Part shown: positions 53,688-64,000 of the stretch, piece by piece
Numbering within the stretch: the first letter of the stretch is position 1
Layout of the letters: each line of letters begins with the position of its first letter
From: Lolium rigidum
Taxonomy: Eukaryota; Streptophyta; Magnoliopsida; Poales; Poaceae
Reading direction: 5' to 3'
Length of the DNA stretch: 64,000 nucleotides
NCBI RefSeq assembly: GCF_022539505.1
Contig: NC_061510.1
Coordinates: 95,558,292-95,622,291, forward strand
Notes under the pieces: model-generated
Seen by the model: the letters and a program-made list of their open reading frames with translations, nothing else
Databases searched by the model: none
Told to the model about the DNA's origin: nothing
Translations under genes and position numbers: made by a program

Positions 53688-54568
53688 TTCTTCATCAACT
53701 TATCAGGTTTCTTCTATTGAAACTATATTTTTATTCGGTCACATCATATGTGCTTTACTTGGAGCGTCTGTGTGCTTTTATTTTTGTTTTTGTTTGAATA
53801 AGATCGGATCCTAGCAATCCTTGTTTGGGAGAGAGACACGCTCCACTTTTTCATATGAACACTTGTTCTTCGTTTTACTTTTAATGTTCAATGATAAAAG
53901 TTGGAAGCTACATCACTTATGGTTATTTGGTTGGAAACAGAAAATGCCTCATATTGTCTTGAATAATTTGACACTTGGCAATTGTTTTGAGCTCTCAAGT
54001 AGATCATGATTAAGTTTTTTTCATGTAGTTTAAACCTATTAGTGGAGAACTACTGTAGAGCTTGTTGAAATTGGTTTGCATGATTGGTCTCTCTTATGGT
54101 CTAGATATTTTCTGGTAAAAGTGTTTGAGCAACAAGGAAGATAGTGTAGAGTATTATAATGCTTGCAATATGTTCTTATGTAAGTTTTGCTGTACCGGTT
54201 CATACTTGTGTTTGTTTCAAACAACCTTGCTAGCCCAAAGCCTTGTACTGAGAGGGAATGCTTCTCGTGCATCCAAAACCTTGAGCCAACCACTATGCCA
54301 TTTGTGTCCACCATACCTACCTACTACATGGTATTTCTCCGCCATTCCAAAGTAAATTGCTTGAGTGCTACCTTTAAACAATTCAAAATTTATCACCTCT
54401 CGATTTGTGTCAATGTTTTATAGCTCATGAGGAAGTATGTGGTGTTTATCTTTCATTCTTGTTGGGCAACTTTCACCCATGGACTAGTGGCTTCATCCGC
54501 TTATCCAATAATTTTGCAAAAAGAGCTGGCAATGGGATTCCCAGTCCCAAATTAATTAACCAAAATAG

Positions 54569-54770
54569 ACACTCCTCCATGGTATGTGATTGTTGGATGG
54601 CACCCGAAGGATTCGGTTAGCCATGGCTTGAGAAAGCAAAGGTGGGGAGGAGTGTCATCATAATAAAATTAAAATAAAAAGGCACTCCTTCATGGTATGA
54701 GATTGTTGGCGAGCACCCGAGGATTCGGTTAGCCATGGTTTGTGAAAGAAAGGTTGGAAGGAGTGCCACA
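54569..54770 (+). repeat. Tandem ~115-bp repeat with hairpin ends inside the retrotransposon
   Basis: Two units (about 54569-54655 and 54684-54766) share CACTCCT, CATGGTATG, GATTGTTGG, GGATTCGGTTAGCCATGG and GGAGTG. Each begins with CACTCCT and closes with AGGAGTG, so each can fold into a stem. Non-coding. Confidence 0.6.
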
Positions 54771-55406
54771 CAAAAATAAAAATAAAATGGGAGCCGCTCT
54801 TTGAAGGTTTGTCTGGCAAGGGGGTTAGAGTGCCCACTACCATTCATTGACAACAACAAACACCTCTCAAAACTTTACTTTTATGCTCTCTTTATGTTTT
54901 CAAAACCAAAGCTCTAGCACAAATATAGCAATCAATTCTTCCCTCTGCGAAGGGGCATTCTTTTACTTTATGTTGAGTCAGTTTACCTACTTCCTTCCAT
55001 CTTAGAAGCAAACACTTGTGTCAACTATGCATTGATTCTTACATACTTGCTTATTTGCATTCATCATATTACTTTATGTTGACAATTATCCATGAGATAT
55101 GCATGTTGAAAGTTGAAGGCAACTGCTGAAACTTATATCTTCCTTTGTGTTGCTTCGATGCCTTTACTTTGAATCTATTGCTTTATGAGTTAACTCTTGT
55201 GCAAGGCTTTTGATGCTTGTCTTGAAAGTACTCTTCATGAAAAGTTTTGCTATATGTTATCTATTTGTTAGCAACTATAGATCATTGCCTTGAGTCACTT
55301 CATTCATCTCATATGCTTTGTAATAGTATGATCAAGGTTATGTAAGTAGCATGTCACTACGAAATTATTCTTTTTAGCGTTTACCTACTCGAGGACGAGT
55401 AGGAAC

Positions 55407-55422
55407 TAAGCTTGGGGATGCT
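55407..55422 (+). other. Polypurine-tract region before the 3' LTR
   Basis: CTAAGCTTGGGGATGC immediately precedes the 3' LTR start (TGATACG at 55423). The purine run GGGGA is the likely plus-strand priming site. Confidence 0.6.
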
Positions 55423-56939
55423 GATACGTCTCCAACGTATCCATAATTTCTGATGTTCCATGCTTGTTTTATGACAATACTTACATGTTTTGCTTGCACT
55501 TTATAATGTTTTTATGCGTTTTCCGGAACTAACCTATTAACAAGATGCCACAAGTGCGTCTCTCGTTTTCTGTTGTTTTTGGTTCCGTAAAGGCTGTTCG
55601 GGCAATATTCTCGGAATTGGACGAAATCAACGCCAAACATCCTATTTTTCCCGGAAGCATCCGAACACCGAAGGAGAGTCGGAGGAGAGCCAGGGGCCAC
55701 CACACAGGTGGGCCGCGCGGCCTACACCCCGGCCGCGCCGGCCCGGTGTGGGGCCACCCTGTCGCCCTCCCCGCGCCGCCTCTTCGCCTATTTAAGCCCT
55801 TTCGACCTAAAAACGCAGTACCAATTGACGAAACTCCAGAAAGACTCTAGGGGCGCCGCCGCCATCGCGAAACTCTAATTCGGGGGACAGAAGTCTCTGT
55901 TTCGGCACCCTGCCGGGACGGGGAAGTGCCCCCGGAAGCCATCTCCATCGACGCCATCGCCTCCATCATGCTTCGTGAGTAGTTCCCCCATGGACTACGG
56001 GTTCTAGCTGTAGCTAGTTGGTACTCTCTATCCCATGTACTTCAATACAATGATCTCATGAGCTGCCTTACATGATTGAGATCCATCCGATGTAATCGGT
56101 GTTGTGTTTGTTGGGATCCGATGGATGATACATTATGATTAGTCTATCTATAAAGTTTGTGAAGTTATTGTTGCTGCAATCTTATTATGCTTAATGCTTG
56201 TCACTAGGGCCCGAGTGGCATGATCTTAGATTTAAGCTCTATACTTATTGCTTAGATTGTATCTACAAGTTGTATGCACATGTCTATGTCTGGAACCAAA
56301 GGTCCCAAAGTGACGTAAATTGGGACAACTGGAGGGAAAGGCTTAGATATGAGGATCACATGTTTTCACCGAGTGTTAATGCTTTGCTCCGGTGCTCTAT
56401 TAAAAGAAGTGCCTTAATTTCAAGTAGATTCCCTAGAGGCCCGGCTGCCACCGGCTGGTAGGACAAAAGATGTTGTACAAGTTTCTCATTGCGAGCACGT
56501 ATGACTATATATGGGAAACATGCCTACATGATTAATGATCTTGATGTTCTGTCTTAATGCTTTGATTCCTATCAATTGCCCAACCGTAATTTGTTCACCC
56601 AACACTTGTTACTTGTTATTGGAGAGTTACCACTAGTGTAGATCGCCGGGAACCCCGGTCCATCTCTCATCATTATATACTCGTTCTACATGACATTGGA
56701 AGTAGTGTCAACTATTTTCCGGTGCCATTGCTCTCATATTGCTATTACCGCTCGCTGTGTTATCGTTACCACTCGCTCTCATATTATCTGCTACTTTCAC
56801 ATCACCCCCGTTGCTAGTGTTTTTCCAGTGCAGCTGAATTGACAACTCAGCTTGTTAAGGCTTATAAGTATTCTTTACCTCCCCTTGTGTCGAATCAATA
56901 AATTTGGGTTTTACTTCCTCGAAGACCGCCGCGATCCCC
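55423..56939 (+). repeat. 3' LTR, truncated by gap
   Basis: Colinear with the 5' LTR through GCGATCCCC at 56939, where the N block begins. The TATA-like box is conserved at 55789-55796. Confidence 0.92.
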
Positions 56940-57039
56940 NNNNNNNNNNNNNNNNNNNNNNNNNNNNNNNNNNNNNNNNNNNNNNNNNNNNNNNNNNNNN
57001 NNNNNNNNNNNNNNNNNNNNNNNNNNNNNNNNNNNNNNN
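56940..57039. other. Assembly gap, 100 N
   Basis: Placeholder gap. The left flank is the unfinished 3' LTR and the right flank is inside a CACTA-type element whose left terminus is missing. The same LTR family borders the other gap, which suggests assembly collapse at this repeat. Confidence 0.98.
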
Positions 57040-57290
57040 GGCGCCCGTAAACCCTTACGCCGGCGTTTTGCATTCGCCGGCGACCACCTCGCCGGTGGTA
57101 ATGCCTCATCGCCGGCGCCTTCCAATTCGCCGGTGGTAAGAGCCTTTATCGGCGGCGTTTTACCATATTCGCCGGGGGTAAGTCTTACCGCCGGCGTCTT
57201 CCCATTTCGCGGGGTATCGAGTCGTAGTGCTTGGCGATTTGGAAAACGCCGGGGATACATGAAAATTTCGCCGGTGGTAATATTAACGGG
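57040..57290. repeat. Subterminal GCCGGCG repeats, left side
   Basis: About eight units alternating CGCCGGCG and TTCGCCGGTGGTAA in 250 bp, equivalent to those at 63670-63780. Confidence 0.75.
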
Positions 57291-57581
57291 AGAAAAAATA
57301 AAAAAACTCGAATTTCACGAGTATATACACCGGAATTCATAGCATATACATAGAATATACAGGCAATTACCAGAATGACAGTAAAATAGACATCATTAGC
57401 AAGATACACATCATTAGCAAGATACACATCATTAGCAAGATACACATCATTAGAAAGTCCCGAAATGTCCATAACATGCATGCATGCATCAATAACACAA
57501 GTGTCGACCATATGGTTCAACCATCACGACTCGAAGTAGCACATATTACACAAATACATACAAGTCCGGTCGACGACCTAG

Positions 57582-57818
57582 CTAAACAACAATGACATAG
57601 TAAACTAGAGAGGCGGTAGCGGCAAGCATCATCACGATGAAAGGGGTCCTCCACATCTCCCTCCTCTGTCCCGCTCGAAAGTTGGCGTATCGAGTTTCCG
57701 CCTCCTCCAAAGTGGTGTACCCCTTGTAGGCTGTTGCCGGCCTGAAACGGTGGACCTGCCTCCTACCGATCTTCCCAGTCCTCGTAGACTCCGGGAACCC
57801 TGCCGTGGTAGACGACAT
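57582..57818 (-). CDS. Small ORF with RNase H1 N-domain-like motif and C-terminal hydrophobic helix
   Basis: 78 codons. Residues 25-50 read RPATAYKGYTTLEEAETRYANF, resembling the short N-terminal RNase H1/caulimovirus-type motif (YKGF-T-EEA) often attached to CACTA second-gene products. The C-terminus is hydrophobic (TPFIVMMLAATASLVYYVIV), a possible membrane segment. It may be the last exon of the upstream element gene rather than a separate protein. Function unknown. Confidence 0.35.
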   Translation of the reverse strand: MSSTTAGFPESTRTGKIGRRQVHRFRPATAYKGYTTLEEAETRYANFRAGQRREMWRTPFIVMMLAATASLVYYVIVV

Positions 57819-57974
57819 AGTACGTCATCTATGCAAACACACAACAAAGAAATGTAAGTTGTTAGTACATCCATAGAGAGATATAACATATAGGTGTGCA
57901 AAAGAACAAACATAAAAAATACTTATGTAATTTATGACTAACATTTGCGGGACACAAAAGTTTTTGACTCAAGT

Positions 57975-60900
57975 CTACTTCGGCGGGAAGGGACGGATGC
58001 CCTCGAGCGTGTTGAATGTTGCGTCGTCACATCCATCTTCTAATCGGCCTTCTATCTCGGAATTAGAAAGTGCGGAGGCATAGTTGAACAAGCCACCATT
58101 CATGATGACATCCCTCCGAGTATTGTGCAAATGGTCCAGCTGGATGGCACGGAAGTCGGCTCTCACGTTTTCATCGGTGGTGTCCGCCATGTTCCACGAA
58201 CTTCCCGCAGAGCGAGATGGCAACAAGAGATCGTTACGAGACCTTACAACCGCCCTCATGCGTAGGATGGCAAACCATGCCTCCATCCCATTGTCATCCG
58301 CCGATTGCTTTAGGCGGGGGAACTTGGTTATGTGGTTGCACACATGGCAACCCTTAACTTTCTTCTCATGCACTGAGTTTGTTGACGCCAACCTCAGCTA
58401 TGAAGCCGGCGAGGGCTTTATCAAGTGTAGACTTAAGGTCGGTGAAGTCTTTCTCCTTATCAAGCCCGGAGTCGAGATAAGTGACATCGGAATGATACGG
58501 GTAAAAGAGGAGGAGGGTGCAATACTTGAAACTGCAGCAAAATGGAAATAAACCATCATACTCAGCTATTAAGGAAATTCATGAAAGAATGTAATATAGG
58601 GTACTTTAGTAACCAAATACTTACTCGCGGAAATATGGTATGACAAAGCAACTCTTATCCTTGTTTAACACCAAGAAATTCTTGATATAGTTGGCGAGAA
58701 ACGCTTGTTCGGTACGGCGGCGAGTTGGAGTCATGTAGTAGGGGTCCATGATAGCGATGTGCGTTGTGTTCTCCATGGCGATATCGTGCGCCATGCTGAG
58801 CGATATGAGGCGGACCAAGCTTCGGTCTAGCTGTTGCATGTGCAAGAGCACTGAAGATGTCTTCGTACCGAATGAATATCAAGTCCGCAGGGTATGTGTT
58901 GACAAAGCCAAAGCCGGTGGGCACCTTGGCGATCAAAATCGGGTGCAGAGGATTTCTATCTTTAAGAAGTAGCTTCTCCTTTGTTAGAATAGCATCATGC
59001 ACGCTCCTCATATCCGGCGTCAACTTGTTGACATAGTGTGCCGGCAGCATCGGCTCGCCTAAGTGATGCAACTTCCTCCACGGGGTCGGCAACTTGTCAT
59101 TAACCACTATCTTGCTTGCCGCAACATCTCCCGACTTCTTCCGCTTCCTGCCCTTCTTCTTACGCAGGCGCCGGAGCGGCGTTTTGTTTCATACCTTCCG
59201 TGGTCGCACCAAGGAGTGTCCTCGGGGTAAGCCCAACTACGGGCGGAGCGGTGAAGGCGGTAGTGTCCTCCTGCTCGGGCGTTTCTTGTGAAAGGAACAA
59301 CTTCTTCTTTAGGATATGACCGGCGGGTGGCTTGTAAGGAGAAACCGCGTCGGCGTCGAGCTCGGCGATGAACGTATCAATGGGAGCTTGATCGATGTCC
59401 AACGCCTTGTCGTGCGACTCTCGTGCGGACTATCGGGCTGACTATCGGGCTCAAATTGATCATAAGCCGGTGGAGCAACGGCCCTGCCTTTGCTCGCCGT
59501 CAAAGCGATCGTTGGAGCTGGGACCTTGGCTTGGCTCGGGGCATCCGTTGCATCTGAGGAGTGACCATGCCATAGCTTGCCTCCGAACTCGAGGCGGTGT
59601 TCGGCCGAATTAGGGCTTTCGGCCATAGAAGGATGTGATTCTTGAGGTCCCCGAGAGTGAGCGGGGTTTCCGTTTCCGGGGGTTGATAAGGAGGATGGAG
59701 GTCTTGGCATCCCGGTAACGACCGGTTCACGCGAACCCGGCTCAAGCTATCATCCATCCTGACGCAGTGGAAAATCCGTTGTGTTGGCAGGATGACACTG
59801 CCGCTCGCTACTGACCTTCAACTTGTTGTCCACATTCGGTAGCAAGGTGCAAGGAGTCGCGTTCGCCTGTGAAAACATGTGTATGTCGAGAGAGGGCGAC
59901 GACAAAGTAACTAATTTGTAGAGCTTGAGATACTAAATTAATTACCGTGAGGGCGTCGAGCTCGGCTCGCGTTGAAGGACCGAGGCCAGGCGTGCGGGTG
60001 AGCGAGGGGCTAGTACTGGGCCCCCCGAGTCCGGCGAATCCTCTCTAGCGCCGACATTGCCGGCGGGTGGAGTCACCAAGTTGGGTGTGCATTGAGCGTG
60101 TCTAGTTGGAGGCCGGTTGTCCGAGTTGCTTGGCGCCTAGGGCTGATAACCGGCATCGGTCCCTTACCGCCGGCGTCGAAGTAATTCTTCATCGACGGCA
60201 CAAGATCGGGGATGATTTCATTGACCCGTTGGCCGGCGCGTCATCGACCACTGGTAGCAACCTCGGCAGCGACGCGTTGCTTGAACCTCGGCACCGACTC
60301 GTTCGTCTGAACCTCGGCACCGACGCGTTGCTCCATGGTTGTTTCCGGGTCGGCCACCTTTTTCGGAAGAGCCTCGTGCTCCCTGTCCTTCGCGCCTGCC
60401 GCGACTCCCTAGTGCTTGAGGGCACGTCCAAGCCATAGTCGGCAAGCTTGCGACCTCCTCCGCGCCGGGGACACGGTGGGGCTTGTCCAAAGCGGCCGCG
60501 CCTTCCACGGTGTTCGAGACCCCGATAAAAGGCGTGTCCCACGGGACTTTGCCGGTCGACGTCCGGGACGAGGAGCCGGCTGATTCGGCGGCTGCTTGTT
60601 CGCCAAGCTGCCGAAGTAACATGAACAATTTTAGAATGTAATGGACTTGGTGAGCGAGTATCAAATTAATAAGCTGGTAAATTGCTTACCACTTGCTTTC
60701 TCTGGTGCCATCACCTTCGCGTCGGCGACCAACTCAACTCCCACCACCACATCGGGTTTCGTGACACGTTTCCCAGCCAATTCTCGATGGTATCGGGACC
60801 TGAGATATGCCCTGAAGAGTGGGTCTTTGTACTTGGCAAAAGGGGCTCGAGGCCGGCATTTATGTAGGCCTGGTCCTCCTTGTCCCATATCGGCCGCTTG

Positions 60901-61690
60901 CCTTCGAAGCCACGGCAACCGAGATTGTGGTGACCGATGTTCTTATCCGCCGGCTCCTTCCCCCAGGTCGATTGTCTTTTGGTGTACTCGAGCTCCTCGT
61001 TTTCCAAGAATTTATTATACTTGCTCCGGCGTCATCCGCGGGAAGTGACGGCTGGATCTCTTCCCAAGTCTCATTGTCACCAAGCATCCCCTCGGCATGG
61101 TTTTATAACCGCTGAGGTTCTTGGAGAACTTAGAGAGGGCTCGTCTGTTCACGATGTTATCCTTGGTATCCTCGTTCCTGTATTCCACAGGGAACTCATA
61201 CCGTGCGTGCGGCCGCGCAAGGAGTTGGGCCTGCAGATGCTGCTTCTTCTTGGTTCGGAGTTTCGTCTCGTTGACGTCGACGACGTCCCGAAGGATTGCT
61301 CCCAGTTGGAGGCCGTACCCCTTCGCCACGTGCTTGGGCTCAGTAGGAATCCCGGTCTTGGCGTCCACCGCGGTGATTATGTCGCGAGTGGTGCCGACCC
61401 TGTTTGGGCGCCGCTGCTTCCGTTTCCTCTTGGCCTCGGTAGTAGTATCCGAGCTACCCCCGGCAACGCCACGCTGTCGGTGGTCTCGTCGGCAGCCCCC
61501 TCTCATCCTCACCATCGTTGTCCATCTCAGCATCCTCCTCCTCCGAGGACTCGTCATCGCTGCCCGGAAGTTCCTCCAGCTGATCCGAGACCATGAGCTC
61601 GTAGTGCTCATCCAACTTCCGCCGAGAAGACCCGTCAACGTCTTCGTTGGGGTCCGCGAAGACGACATCGCTAGCTACGTGCTTCTGCCA
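57975..61690 (-). pseudogene. CACTA second gene (Ptta/En-Spm region, Ulp1-like peptidase), damaged
   Basis: From high to low coordinates: DPNEDVDGSSRRKLDEHYEL and an acidic run (about 61650-61540), SKFSKNLSGYKTMPRGC (about 61120), then an En/Spm-type block, EELEYTKRQSTWGKEPADKN with IWDKEDQAYINAGLEPL continuing FAKYKDPLFRAYLRSRYHRE (61000-60780, frame change). After Pro/Gly/Arg-rich linkers come PMLPAHYVNKLTPDMRSVHD and VPTGFGFVNTYPADLIFIRY (59060-58860), LDRSLVRLISLSMAHDIAME with HIAIMDPYYM (58820-58740), NKDKSCFVIPYF (58650), YCTLLLFYPYHSDVTYLDSG (58530-58470) and KGCHVCNHITKFPRL (58360-58320). The last parts parallel a C48 peptidase core with Asp and Cys present; where HW is expected the best frame reads KY. 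Frames change several times. Introns are likely but decay is probable too. Confidence 0.6.
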
Positions 61691-61699
61691 TGTATTTAG

Positions 61700-63669
61700 A
61701 ACTACTATTAGTCAAAGAAAGAAAACAGGTAGTGTTTTAGGAACATGCTAACAAAGGTAGATGTGACAGACATTAGGCAGCATACACATGCGAGATGAAG
61801 CGGTATCTTATTAAACTATACCAACAAAAAATTCGGCATGACCTTTGCTAAAAAATGGTCATGCCGGAGTGCCAGAAATTCGCCGGAACGGAAGTTAATC
61901 GACATCCCGGCGAAACATTGGCACTCAATGTACCTGCGAGACACATTTCACACAACTTTTCCTTCCGGACATATCAATATAGCAATGACTCGAGCCTCCG
62001 GCATATGCTCATGTGTATCTTTACGAGTAAAATAACAAGATTATAGAAGAGCAGACAACTCGGTTCACCGACATAATCTATAGAAGAGCAGCAACTCGGT
62101 TCAACGACATAACAAGATTATAGTGCTGCCAAACATGCTACCAATACATGCTCACATCAAAGAAATCAAATACTTGGAGGTGTTTGTGGCCTTAAAAACA
62201 CACGGAATAATTAATCATCTCGGCTTGTGGCCTTAAAAACACACAGAAATCAAAGAAATCAAATATCGGAGGTGTTCACAGCCACAACTAGTATGTCCAA
62301 AAAACCCTTAACTAACAACATACATATGTAAAAAAGGAGCTTCGCTAGAAACTAAGCATAAACAAAAAAGGTGCTTGACGAGAGAAGCATCAAGTAATTT
62401 AGTATATGAAGCAACTATGTCCATATCAAGCTTATATATTGATGTAAAGCGTTAATAAACGAGTAGATAGTTAATTGAACAAATATAGATACATATGGTG
62501 CTGAATCAAGTTTTGGCATCTAAAAAAAATCAGCAAGAAGCTGACTCATTTTGATGCTACTTGTATCTCGAATTTCGGTGGAACAATTTAGGCACAAGCT
62601 ACAAGCACTCGCCATGAGAATTGATATGACCTGTGAATGGTTTTCTATCCTTTTCACCAAACATCGCTTAGCTCCTTTACAAATTAGATTAGCTTACGCA
62701 TATACCTACTTTATAGTTTGGATTTTAGAATCAGATAAGATAGTACTCCTTTATGATGCATTGGAATACATTGGATCATTGTGTTCTTGCAGTTGAAGGA
62801 TGCTAGAATAAATTGCCAGGCAATCACCAAATAATGTCTTACTGATTTTGTTCTTAAAGTTGTGATCCATTTACAATACTTATTATGGCTGAAAACAATC
62901 TACCATGAAACACATATTTTGATTTGAGCATCACATCAAAGAAATGTTGAAGATAGTAAATAAGTACCAGGAAATTGCAATCACACTTTGTTCAGCCAGT
63001 TTTACCTAACATAGGGTGTTTCCGTAGTTGTCTTCTCTTAATCAAAACACAAACAACATCACCTTCTTTACCAAACTGTGTTTTTACACATTGTTTTTAG
63101 TTCAGCTTCACAAGATAAGAACATATAAGCTTGGGTGCCCATATAACTGAGGTAATGACATCTAAATTAAACTAGCAAGTGCAGCAATGCAGTAAAGAGG
63201 TTTATTATTCATCAAGAAAACAAGGAACGGTACAGGAGAGGGGGCAGAGGAGAGGACGCGCACTCGTGGAGAGGCAGCGACGGCGGCGGCGACGAGCTTG
63301 AGCGGCTGGAGGTGCGGGAGAGGCGACGGATCGAGGAAGACGGCGACGGATCGACGGTGGATCAATGGCGGATCGATAGCGGCAGGGGTCCTCGGGGTCA
63401 ACGTCGGGCGACGGGACGAGGTTCTGCTTTCCAGGCGACGGGGGACCTAGCTACTGCGACGGATCGACGGAGGCCAACGGTGAGGAACAAGGAGAGGGGA
63501 ACAGCGGCAAGGGAGAGGAGAGGGGGCGCACCTGCGGTGGGGACAGCAGCGACGGAGGCCAGCGGTGAGGAACGAGGAGAGGGGAACGGCGGCAGGCGGC
63601 GACGGCGGATCGACGGCGGTCGATTTAGGGGAACGACAGACGCGCGGCCACCAAAACGACTAAGTCGTG
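61700..63669. other. CACTA-type element 5' region, no transposase seen
   Basis: 61700-63190 is AT-rich without long open frames. 63220-63640 is GC-rich with repeated GACGGATCGACGG words and a direct duplication of period 85 bp (GACGGAGGCC at 63466 and 63551, with GTGAGGAAC and GGAGAGGGGAAC after it). This is where a TNP2 gene would be expected in an autonomous element; none is detectable. Confidence 0.45.
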
Positions 63670-63785
63670 GACGCTTTACCCCCGGCGTTTTGCTGTAAAC
63701 GCCGGCGGTAATGTTTGAGCCACTAACGAGTGGGCCCAAGTGCATTTACCGCCGGCGAAATCGACCAATTCGCCGGGGATAACAG
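63670..63785. repeat. Subterminal GCCGGCG repeats, right side
   Basis: CCCCGGCGTTTTGCTGTAAA, CGCCGGCGGTAATG, TTTACCGCCGGCGAAAT and AATTCGCCGGGGATAAC, matching the left side of the element. Confidence 0.75.
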
Positions 63786-63836
63786 GTGACACTATTAATT
63801 CCGTAAACCCTCGTAGTTACACAGGAATCGATTCGA

Positions 63837-63905
63837 TAGCGCGGTGGTTGGGCCGGTCGCTTCAGTCGCACAGCCGAAGCCCCGGGTTCGAATCCTGTGG
63901 GTGCC
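63837..63905 (+). other. tRNA-like sequence with pol III box A/box B
   Basis: TAGCGCGGTGG (63837-63847) resembles box A and GGTTCGAATCC (63885-63895) is a perfect box B. A tRNA-like GTGGGTGCCA follows. The acceptor stem does not pair (the 5' side is not complementary to GGGTGCC) and no standard anticodon arm forms, so it is not an intact tRNA. It is more likely a tRNA pseudogene or SINE-like head. Confidence 0.4.
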
Positions 63906-64000
63906 AAAAAGGCACCATTTTTTGCACTTTTCTTAAGACTTTTTTTATTGTTTCTAGTTATTTAGATAAATTGTAAAGTCCTTTGGCAACTTTTTTTTTC

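Larger units (their letters stand above)
49801..56939 (+). mobile_element. LTR retrotransposon, Gypsy-like signals, no pol
   Basis: Two direct LTRs (49801-51340; 55423 to the gap at 56939) enclose 4.1 kb with a tRNA-Asp-type primer-binding site and a purine-rich tract before the 3' LTR. The interior encodes one or two proteins without protease, RT, RNase H or integrase, so the element is non-autonomous. It inserted into the minus-strand LINE ORF1 (left flank ACAAC). LTR identity by eye is in the mid-to-high nineties with scattered differences. The last ~18 bp of the 3' LTR and the right target duplication fall in the gap. LTR sequence places it in an abundant Triticeae group, possibly Sabrina-related, but I cannot fix the family. 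Confidence 0.9.
57040..63785 (-). mobile_element. Second CACTA-type element, left end missing
   Basis: Subterminal repeats of the type TTACCGCCGGCGTTTT and ATTCGCCGGTGGTAA are present on the left (57045-57290) and right (63670-63780). The interior encodes, on the minus strand, a Ptta/En-Spm plus Ulp1-like gene similar in layout to that of the first CACTA. No TNP2-type transposase is visible. A clean CACTA...TAGTG terminus was not found on the right, so the boundary near 63785 is approximate. Confidence 0.65.

Noticed and set aside
57045..57290. CG-rich island as a promoter
   Set aside because: The GCCGGCG density comes from the subterminal repeat units of the CACTA-type element.
63837..63905. 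Functional tRNA gene
   Set aside because: The acceptor stem and anticodon arm do not pair; only the internal promoter boxes are convincing.

Overview
The window is plant nuclear DNA, almost certainly from a Triticeae grass (wheat, Aegilops or barley group). The grounds are large nested transposons, Triticeae-style LTRs opening TGATACGTCTCC and closing GGGTTATCA, CACTA elements with long subterminal repeats, small foldback elements, and intron-containing host genes with plant-type exon structure. No bacterial, organellar or CRISPR-type feature was seen. Two 100-N blocks (4956-5055, 56940-57039) are scaffold gaps, so sequences on their two sides may not be truly adjacent.

Host gene island (about 7.1-19.8 kb): two head-to-tail paralogous genes on the minus strand encode the large subunit of general transcription factor TFIIF (TFIIF-alpha/RAP74). 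The distal copy (16330-19632) has nine exons and an ordinary length of 532 aa. The proximal copy (7731-13145) is unusual. Its 3' half has been re-duplicated internally, exons 6-8 occur twice, and the exons that build the C-terminal winged-helix domain form a tandem array. All duplicated exons are phase 0/0 with GT-AG borders, so the locus can be read as a 926-943 aa protein with about four complete winged-helix domains instead of one. Between the paralogs lie a broken B3-domain gene with a recognisable TATA box, an unclassified 330-bp repeat and a TIR element.

Other coding: a small 118-aa protein with three 26-27 aa repeats (21993-22349), function unknown.

Transposon landscape: 0-7 kb holds degenerate minisatellite-like repeats, a LINE-like ORF1 fragment cut by a Gypsy-type LTR, and an LTR-like piece with an internal duplication. 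20.1-21.0 kb is a decayed LINE 3' end. 23847-31300 is a complete CACTA element (TSD GTT) with a decayed TNP2 transposase and a second gene carrying a Ulp1-like peptidase. 32107-38700 is a LINE with both ORFs open and a poly(A) tail. 41881-49800 is a second, broken LINE on the minus strand that received at least four later insertions: a 344-bp foldback element, a solo LTR (TSD GAATA), a 363-bp hAT-like element (8-bp TSD) and a 7.1-kb LTR retrotransposon whose interior has no recognisable pol. 57040-63780 is a second CACTA-type element whose visible part has the Ulp1/Ptta-type gene but no TNP2. A tRNA-like box A/box B sequence lies just beyond it.
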